Positions 55,601 to 64,000 of a stretch of 64,000 nucleotides of DNA are shown here, in pieces. The position numbers and the translations under genes are program-made. The stretch's first letter is position 1, and each line of letters begins with the position of its first letter. Source of the DNA: Lewinellaceae bacterium. Its GTDB lineage: Bacteria > Bacteroidota > Bacteroidia > Chitinophagales > Saprospiraceae. The stretch spans positions 1 through 64,000 of the forward strand of contig JADJFA010000009.1 of NCBI GenBank assembly GCA_016708875.1. The letters run 5' to 3'. Below the pieces are notes generated by a model. That model had not been told where the DNA came from and did not search any database. It was given only the letters and a program-made list of their open reading frames with translations.

Positions 55601-58600
55601 GGTGGAAGACCCCTGTGGAAATGTCGGCTCCTGCACATTCAACGTGACCATCTCGCCCTTCTCCCGCTGCACCCCGGTCATCCTGATTACGGATCCTTGC
55701 GTTTGCAAAAACAACGCTACGACCTTGAGCAACGGACAGTTTGGAGAAACCATTAAAATCGAATCACTGGCTGGAAAAACCTGGACGGTGATTGCCAATA
55801 CGGGCTTTTATTTGGCCAACAGCCCCGCCCCTCCTGCCGCTCCAATTTTGATTCCGATTGGAACTGTTTTCGTGGAAAACCCCGTCCCCAGCGGAGATTA
55901 TTATTTGTCGGGAGTCCATGTAGACGCATTAGGATATTCCATCACGGTCCGGAGTGAAAGAGGAGAAATCCTCACGATAGGCAATTCCTGCCAATACCCC
56001 AACCCGACCATTACGGCTGACCTGAGCGGGCCATTTTGCTTGTTCTCTGCCCCTGTCGCCCTTACTGGAACACCGGGCGATGCAAACTTTATAAGCGAAG
56101 GGTTCACTGTAAATGGCGTGCCGGCTACCATATTTGACCCCGGTCAAGGCGTTGGCCAATACGTGATTGTCTACCGGGTGGACGGCGGTGTGCCAAAAGC
56201 CTTTGGCCCGAACGATCCAGGCTGTGTCCAAACCATTACGGTGTTTGTGAACGTGCTCGCTACACCTTCTAACCTCAGTTGCAACAACCTCGTATACATC
56301 TCACTCGCCGACGACAACTGTTCGCTGGTAATAACGCCCGACATGATTTTGGAAGGCGCTTATGGCTGTTTTGATGACTACATCGTGGAAATTGACAAAA
56401 CCCTCCCATATGGCAACGGCCCCTGGGTACCAGGTTTTATTGACGCGAACGATATCGGCAAAACCTACCAGGTGCGCATCACACACCTCGTGAGCGGCAA
56501 CATGTGTTGGGGAAATATCAAAATTGAGGACAAACTCCCGCCAGTGCTTAGCTGCGAGAATTTCTCTGTGCCTTGCAACACGCCCGACCTATCGGCAGAA
56601 TACCTGTTCAATACCCTGGGAATTCTTGCAGCATTCCCGGTAGCCACGGACTGCCAGAGTTTCGACCTGACTTATATTGACTTAGAAGTCAACCAAAACT
56701 GCGCATCAGGCTTAAGCAAAATCATCACGCGCAAATGGACGGCCATTGACGCTAGCGGAAATACCTCCACCTGCGAACAAACCATCGGTCTACTCCGCCC
56801 AACTTTTGCCGATGTGACCCTGCCACCCGACTACGACGGCTTCGACGCACCAGGTTTCAACTGCGTGGCCGCCTATCCTTCTCCAGATTGGATTGAAGCT
56901 CAGGGTTTGCAAGGCTACCCACACGTTTTTGGCCTTCCGAGCGGTTGTAACATCAACTGGGAATACCACGATTGGAAAATTGAAATCTGCGACGGCACCT
57001 ATAAAATCCGCCGCGAATGGACCATTCTAGACTGGTGTATTGGCGACGGAATCATCCTTAACCAGTTGATCAAAGTTGAAGACACACAAGGCCCAACGAT
57101 GGTCTGCCCACCGAACACCACCGTTTCGGTGGACCCCTTCCAATGCTGTGGCACGATTGACCTTCCCGATCTGATCATCGAAGACCTTTGTTCCCGGGTG
57201 AATAATATTAGCGGCATGGTGGTGACTTTCGACCCCCAGACCAACGAGCAAACAGGGATGTACACCTTTGGTGGCACACTCCAGGATTTTGCCGGCAACA
57301 ACTGGTGGGACCGCGACACGCTGGCTGCTTTCGGCGTTACGCCATGCTTGCCTATTCGGAACCAGACAGTTACCTACATTGCTGAAGACGATTGCGGGAA
57401 CACATCCTTCTGCAATTTCAACCTCATTATTCGCGATTTAGTGCCTCCGGTAGCCGCTTGCGACCAGACCACTACAATTTCCATTGGTATAGACGACCCG
57501 TTTGACTGTTATGGCCCGGCTGGCCCGAACGGTAACCCAGCTGCGTTAGACGCTTGCGAATTTGGTGGCGTAACCTGGATAAAAGCCTCCAGTTTCGATG
57601 ATGGTTCCTATGATAATTGCAATGGAGTCAAATTCACCATCCGCCGTATGGCGCCTTACTCCAGTTGTATTGAAGGTTTGAACGCGTCCCATGGAACGCT
57701 GCCCTGTGATGCCCCTTCACCGATATTCCCATCAGAATACAATATCGCCACCATCGAACAGGACTCGATCAAGTTTTACTGCTGCGAGGTTGGCACCACC
57801 CAAACCGTTATATTGACAGCCTATCAGGTTGACATCAACGGCAACATTATGGTTGGCCTCGATGGAGGAATTATCCGCAACGAGTGCATGATTCAAGTGG
57901 AGGTACAAGAAAAACTGAAGCCTATTTGCGTCCCTCCTGCCAACGTTACAGTGAATTGTGAGAGCTTCGACCCAAGCCTTTGGGCATACGGCAAGGCACA
58001 GGTTACTGACAACTGTTGTTTGGACGACCACGAATACCAAGGCCAATGCGGCCTGTCCCACTCAGCAAATTACTCGCTCTTCGACACCGTTTGCAACCGG
58101 GGCACGATCACGCGGACTTTCCGCGCATTTGACTGTCATGGGCAAAGCAGCCTATGTACCCAGCGCGTCTTTGTAACCTACGAGCAGGACTATTACCTGA
58201 AATTCCCGAATGATGCAATCGTAACGATCTGTAACGATTCGGCACGCTACGACGAGCCTAAATTCTTTGGGGAGGATTGTGAGTTATTGGGCGTTAGTTA
58301 TGAAGATGAAATTTTCACAGTTGTCCCTGATGCCTGTTTCAAAATCGAACGGACCTGGACGATTATAAACTGGTGTACCTACAATCCGAACCTGGATTGT
58401 ATTTACGTTCCGAACCCGAATCCGAACGCGATTACCAATCATCCGACCAATTTTCCCGGCCCGACCGTTTCAGCTTGTGGAACGCTTGCTCCCTGGGCGC
58501 CCACCGTTGTGCGGATTAATCCGACGGACCCAACGACGACTAACTTCTGCACATTCTGGGAAAAGGATGCGAACTGTTACAAATACAAGCAGATCATAAA

Positions 58601-60722
58601 AGTCATTGACGGGCATCCACCTGTCATTGATCATTGCCCAACCGACACCCTCTACTGCGACGTGACGGTGAACGACGCTGGATTGTGGAACCACATGGAC
58701 TGGTGGGACAATAATAGCCAGCGCCACGACCTCTGCGAAGGCCCTGCTGACATGACAATTGTCGGCAAAGACCTCTGTTCCGGGCCAAACATCACCGCGC
58801 ATTACCTCCTTTTCCTTGACCTTGACAATGATGGTACGATGGAAACGGTCGTGAACAGCCTGAACCCGCCCCCGCCCGGAGTCATTTATTACAATAATAT
58901 CAACACGCCCAACTACGGCGGCGGCACACCCCGTCAATTTGACAATCGCGGGTTACCACTCAACCAGAACTACCAGTTCACGTTGCTGGGGCGTTACAAT
59001 TCCACAGGCACGAAACGTATGTTCTCTGTGCGCTGGAGCACCCAGCAATTCCCGAATGTGTACACCATTCCTGAATTCCCGCATGGTACGCACAAAATCA
59101 AGTGGTTTGTAAAAGACGGCTGCGGCAACGAGACTTTCTGCGAGTACACGTTCACTGTAAAGGACTGCAAACCACCTACAGTGGTCTGCCTCAATGGCCT
59201 CTCTGTGAACATCATGCCGACTGGTATGATTCAATTGTGGGCATCTGACTTCTTGCAATATACGGAGGACAATTGTACCCCAGCAGGGCAGTTAAAAATC
59301 GGCGTTCGCAAGTGCGGCTCAGGTACCGGATTCCCGCTGGACTCCAATGGTGATCCAATTACTTCCGTGAATTTTACCTGTACAGAAATTGGTACACAAT
59401 GCATCGAACTTTGGGCAATAGATGCGGCGGGCAATGCCGACTACTGCGAGACGTATCTCATTGTACAGGACAATATGGGCAATTGTGGCACCATTGATCG
59501 TATAGACGTTGCAGGGGTGATTAAAACAGAAATGACGGAGGGCGTTGAAGAGGCTATGGTCATGATAACAGGCACGAGCAGCTTCACTCCGCCGTATTCC
59601 TTCTTCGATCTTTCTGACGGTGACGGCGAATACCAGGTGATGAATAATGTACCCGTGGCTTCTACCTTCACCATCGCGCCTGAAAAAGACGACAACCCGC
59701 TCAATGGGGTGACGACCTATGATTTGGTGCTGATCTCGAAACATATACTCCACACGGAAGTGCTTGACTCTCCTTTCAAGATGATCGCTGCCGATGCCAA
59801 CAAATCCGGCTCTATCACGACCTTCGATATTGTAGAGATTAGAAAACTGATTTTGGGCATTTACCCAGTACTGCCTAACAACAAGTCGTGGCGCTTTGTG
59901 GACTACAACTTCACGTTCCCGAACTTCAACAATCCATTCGAGACGCCCTTCCCCGAATCTATTTCGATAGCGGATGCGGTGACCAATCACATGCACGAGG
60001 ATTTCATGGGTGTCAAAGTCGGTGATGTGAACAACACGGCCATCGCAAATGCCACCATGCAGGCGGAGGAACGTACGGTTGGCACGGCACTCTTTGACAT
60101 CGCTGACCACACCGTAGGCGTGGGCGAAACAACTGAAGTGACATTCAAATCCGCCCAGGCATTGCTTGGTTTCCAGTTCACCATGACTTTGGATGGTTTG
60201 GAGATGATTGGCCTAAAAGAAAGCGATCAAGTGAGCGCGAATAACTTTGGCAGATTTGGTGATGCGGTGACGGTTTCTGTGGACGACGCCCAGGAATTCA
60301 CGCTCCAGTTCCGCGCATTAAAATCGGGCAAATTGAGCGAAATGCTGGGCGTGTCGGGTTCGATTACGAGGGCAGAAGCATACCCACTTGCCAATCACCA
60401 GTCACCAATGACCAAAATGGGCATCGCCTTCCGTTTCGATGGCAAGACCATTAACGGCCTAGGTTTTGAACTCTACCAAAACCAACCGAACCCGTTTGTG
60501 AATAAGACGAGCATTGGTTTCTATTTGCCTGAGGCAACAGAAGCCACCCTGACCGTTTTTGACGAGACAGGCCGCGCAGTGTACCAGCAAAAAGGGCAGT
60601 TCGCCAAAGGCGAGAACTCAATCGCGTTGGATCGCGCCTTGCTGAATACGACGGGGGTTTTGTACTACAAATTGGAAACGGCGATGGATATGGCGACGAA
60701 GAAGATGGTACAGGCAAAGTAA
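49621..60722 (+). CDS. Giant (~3,700-residue) secreted metzincin with LTD, HYR-like, dockerin-like and T9SS domains
   Basis: One gene across at least four indels (near 50115, 50195, 52290 and 52480-52560); the protein sense continues across each. The start MKKGFTTTFG leads into a signal peptide ending FAQ. The reprolysin-like domain has HEMGHQFIGKH (50697-50729), fitting HExxHxxGxxH, and a Met-turn SASTIMGYAGVC. Next come a lamin-tail (LTD) domain (about 51610-52100), at least two tandem TVSSGSV modules (52470-53130), and HYR-like modules ending RTWTATDDCGN with two more LTD domains inserted (54005-54500, 54771-55260). About 4 kb of Cys-rich beta modules follow. A dockerin-like segment (59690-60050) and a sorting domain (YQNQPNPFVNKTSIGFYLP to KKMVQAK) close it. 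Likely a surface protease or adhesin. Confidence 0.8.
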
Positions 60723-60725
60723 TGA

Positions 60726-60746
60726 GCGGGGTCGTAAGACCCTCGC
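60726..60746. repeat. Third copy of the 21-base GGGTCGTAAGACCC palindrome
   Basis: Identical to 32614-32634 but intergenic here, starting 3 bases after the stop of the giant gene. Confidence 0.85.
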
Positions 60747-60760
60747 TCGGTGAGACTGCG

Positions 60761-60797
60761 GCGGCGGCATGGAAACCAATCCATGCCGCCGCTTTTT
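60761..60797 (+). terminator. Rho-independent terminator of the giant gene
   Basis: GCGGCGGCATGG (60761-60772) pairs with CCATGCCGCCGC (60781-60792), followed by TTTTT. Confidence 0.92.
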
Positions 60798-61267
60798 GTT
60801 GCGCCAATTGGCGACATTTAGAGAAATTAACTCGCCGGAGGCTTTGTACTTTGGAAGACATTGCTATATTTGCCCTGCCTTGACACGAACCTAGCCAAAT
60901 GGTTCTTGGTATATTTATAGTGTATGTATGATTTTATGACCGCATAAAGCGGTTTTTAGCAACAGCCCGACAACTACCGACGAGAATTTGGGACCGCTCT
61001 CAGTGGTCTTTTGTTCATCCGAACCGACGCTCATCCGTTTTCTTCGACCTAATCTGAATTTAATGCGCAAGCGTTTCTAAAGTTCAGCGCTCGTTCATTC
61101 AGCATGATTTTTCGATGCTATTTTCCGTGTGGCGCACCGCGCTGCAGCGCTGGTGTCTTGCCCCGAAGTCAAGGTGGGGCAAGTTATTTTTCTCTTTTCT
61201 CAAACCATTGCAACCGATGTTACAATGAGTAAAAACAATCTTTTTTAGATTCTAAAACCGTTCAACT
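60798..61267. other. 470-base gap before the last gene
   Basis: No gene recognised. Small stems are present: CCGC-ATAAA-GCGG followed by TTTTTA (about 60940-60958), and GACCGC-TCTCA-GTGGTC followed by TTTTG (about 60991-61012). A GC-rich stretch at 61130-61180 (GGCGCACCGCGCTGCAGCGC) is also partly self-complementary. These might be a small RNA or stacked terminators; the evidence is weak. Confidence 0.35.
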
Positions 61268-64000
61268 ATGCTATACAAAACTTTCTTTTGTAAGAAATGG
61301 GGGGGGGGCAACGATGCTTCTGATGTTCCTTTCATTTTCACATTTATCCGCCCAAATGACACTAAGTGAGGTCAATTGCGGACAACTTTCAGTTGAGGTA
61401 GACCCTGTTGGATACACCGGCAGCAATCATGGCAGCTATTGCAGCTACTGCTGCGGAGCCGGGCTAATCTCCTGCCAAAGGATTTTTTATAACGTTTATC
61501 TGCGGGCAGAGAACATAACAGGTGGAATATCCTTGCCAACATCGGGCAATTTCAACCTTCTTTACACAGATATCTATATTACCTTGAAACTGAATAGGGG
61601 CTCTAATGCTGTAGCATCCTATATTGATTCAACCCAGACTGAAAACTGCCTGGCAAGCTACTTTTCAACTCTCCCTGACGGCAGCTTCGAGACCAAAGTA
61701 GAAGAAGACGAAGTTACCCTCCACATCTATCCCGATGCTGGCGATGCAACACCAACAATCCCATTCTCGAATTTCCTTAGCAATGGGGCTCTTTTTGGCA
61801 TCGTTGTAGAGGGTTTTCCGGGGGAGAGCCTCGGTATAAGCTGCATTGAGTTCACCTACATAAGTGCAGAAGAATGTGAGGATGATGACTGTACTGGCGT
61901 TAACAACGCTAATTTCCCCGCTCCGGGCACTGCCAACAATAAAATATCCATTTCACTGGGCGACATAGATTGCGACCAGGAAGAGTATATTGATCTGCCC
62001 ATCTTGATAACTCCCAATAGCACAGAGCACGATTGGCTTTTTAGATTTTGCGGTCGTGGTCAGCAACGATGCCCCGGACGGCTTTTTTGCTGCACCAGAA
62101 TTTATTGACATCCTGGGGGGCACCAGCCCAACTGTATCCATTGTTTTCAACCAGAGCACCTCGCAATATATCGCCCACATCAGCTATTATTCCCCTAGTT
62201 GGTCTGTCCTTTTTGGGACTGACAAACAGTTGGGAGTCCTTAGGATATATCGCCCTCCACTTCTTTGTCAAGCCTATACCATAGCATCGTCCCTCATCCC
62301 GGGAAGGGTTATCGTGCCTGGTCAATCCAACTCTAACTGTATGTCCCTCTCGTCAGGCGCGAGCATGTTGGCCTTTTGTGAAGTAGAAGAGATGGACCTT
62401 TGTGACGAATTTCAGTTCGACATTACCACCGAAGAAGACCTGCCGGACTGTAGCACACTACAAGTCAGGGCAACCTTAAGCTGGGACCCAGGGGATTTTA
62501 ACAATGACACTATTCTGAATTTCAACCAGATAAGGATAATTCTGGAATTTCCTCTTGAAAACGGGGTCATGATCACGAATGCAGTTCTAGAAAACTTCAG
62601 TTGTCCCGGCTCTGGGAACGACCCTGTCACCTGTGCGGCTGGCTGCAATGTCTATGGTGGTAACCGTGTAGAACTCTGTATTAATGTAGTCTCACCAATC
62701 TCGGTGGGAAACAATGCGAGCATACTCGTCACTTTCGACGCACCTGTAGGGTGTATTTCGGATGCGATAGTTCGAAAGGTACTTCTTAGGCGTCCGAACG
62801 AAGATCCTTGCCAGCCTTCTATCAATGAACCCGAAACGGGAACCTTTCCTTATTGCAGCCCGGAAATGGAAGATTTCATTCAAGGCAACATTTCTACAGA
62901 GCTTCATTGTTGGGTTGATGAAGTGGAGGTATCCATAATAGCAGACCAAGGCTCGAATTGTGACAAGATATGGCTTGCAGGTGACGAACAGGGCGAATGG
63001 TGCTTGCCCTATACCAGTGGGTGCCTATGCGATATTGGAACAGCAGAGGAATATACAGTTACTTTGGAAAAAGACGACAACCCCCTCAATGGCGTTACTA
63101 CTTATGACCTTGTGCTCATCAGCAAACATATTCTCGACATAGAGCCGTTGAACACTCCTTACAAGATCATCGCCGCCGATGCGAATAAGGGCGGGAGCAT
63201 AACCCCGTTTGATATCGTTGAGATCAGGAAACTAATCTTGGGCATTTACACAGATCTGCCAAATAACACGTCTTGGCGCTTCATCGAACAGGCATTTGTG
63301 TTTCCCGACACCGCCAACCCCTTTTCGACAACATTCCCGGAGGCAATAGTTGTGACTTCTCTTCCCGCCTTAAATGTGGACTTCAGAGGTGTCAAAGTTG
63401 GAGACGTGAATTATACCGCCGTTGTTTCATGTGACACCTGTAGTGCGCCCAAACCCCAAGCTAGTAGTTACGTCCTTAGAGAGTCAAGACGAAAGGCTTT
63501 AAAGACTGGTGACTATTACACCCTTCCGGTTCGGGCCGGGGGAGATGCCTCATTGATCGCTTTGCAGTCCGCATTTAGGTTCGACCCAAACCTGTTGGAG
63601 TTGATAAGCCCTTCTTTGGGCGATGCCCCAAGCCTTTCCTTGGACAACTTCAACCTGGCACAAGCAAACGAGGGCATCATCCGAATCTCCTGGTTTGCCC
63701 AGCCAGACGCATTGGAAGAAGAGGCCTTGAAGCCCGGACAGTCGCTGTTCAACCTGACTTTTCGAGTCAAGCAGGACTTGCCCGAAAACGAACAAATATT
63801 GAGCATAGACGAAAACCTGATGCCCAATCTGGGTTGGACAGATGATGGGACAGAATATCCGCTCCAGACGGCTACCAGCAGCCAGCGAGACGAAACAGGA
63901 CAGCCTGATATGCCTGTTTGGGTGCACTGTCGCCCCAATCCCAGTCCCGGTGAAGTGGTGTTTGATATTGTGGCCCTACCGCAGCCTCAGCGGGCACAGT
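61268..64000 (+). CDS. Secreted dockerin-like T9SS-type protein, 3' end outside the window
   Basis: The start ATG at 61268 gives MLYKTFFCKKWGG, then a ten-G run (61299-61308) shifts the frame into MLLMFLSFSHLSAQ, completing a signal peptide. A second indel near 62040 moves the frame again, and it then stays open to the window end. The mature region is Cys-rich and beta-type (SYCSYCCGAGLISC). A dockerin-like module lies at about 63070-63420 (NPLNGVTTYDLVLISKHI, then ADANKGGSITPFDIVEIRKL), followed by a cohesin-like beta domain (LIALQSAFRFDPNLLELISP). The last residues (VHCRPNPSPGEVVFDIVALP) look like the start of a sorting domain. At least 910 residues. Confidence 0.75.

Noticed and set aside
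59319..60110. 263-codon minus-strand ORF in the giant gene
   Set aside because: Antisense to the dockerin-like module, which is clearly coding on the plus strand; no recognisable protein sense.
60798..61267. tRNA or structured RNA gene
   Set aside because: Several stems are present but no cloverleaf, CCA end or known RNA motif could be drawn.

Overview
The window reads as chromosomal DNA of a member of the Bacteroidota, most likely a Saprospiraceae/Lewinella-like lineage. The signs are at least six secreted proteins ending in type IX secretion (T9SS) type A sorting domains, dockerin-like modules of the form common in that group, lipoproteins with a lipobox, LytTR signalling, and TAnnTTTG-type promoter boxes. 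Everything here comes from reading the sequence; no alignment or database search was run.

Layout. 1-5 kb: a fragmented paaZ-like gene, recA, a tandem hairpin repeat and a TolC-family efflux gene, all housekeeping-like. 5-11.8 kb: a visibly AT-richer accessory region, entirely on the + strand. It opens with the C-terminal remnant of a tyrosine recombinase. Small genes follow (two pterin-dehydratase-family proteins, a PIN-domain protein, a decayed ORF, a beta-propeller lipoprotein, a secreted protein, an NTF2-like protein), separated by homologous imperfect palindromes in one orientation. I read this as an integron-like cassette array and regard it as the most interesting item. 11.9-31.8 kb: mostly core genes (a secreted zincin-like protein, DUF1415, GMC oxidoreductase, LOG, M28 peptidase, HD protein, HtrA, DUF4340, ruvC, glgC, a VapBC-type toxin-antitoxin pair, glgA, ftsY, LytTR regulator, MltD). 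Many intergenic gaps carry long inverted repeats, each built from different words. 32-64 kb: a block of large secreted proteins: a BNR-repeat lipoprotein, three tandem paralogues with a caspase/gingipain-like core, a secreted protein, an approximately 3,700-residue metzincin protein, and a further dockerin protein that runs off the window.

How it fits together: the right half is a T9SS exoprotein locus (proteolysis, adhesion and repeat-rich surface proteins). The middle is ordinary cell physiology (glycogen synthesis, protein targeting, envelope quality control, recombination). The 5-11.8 kb island looks like imported gene cargo.

Quality warning: about a dozen genes, including recA, ruvC and tolC, are interrupted by one- or two-base indels, often at homopolymers, while the coding sense continues in another frame. 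This is best explained by sequence or assembly error, so those genes are described as single loci spanning the indels. One 14-G and one 10-G run point the same way.
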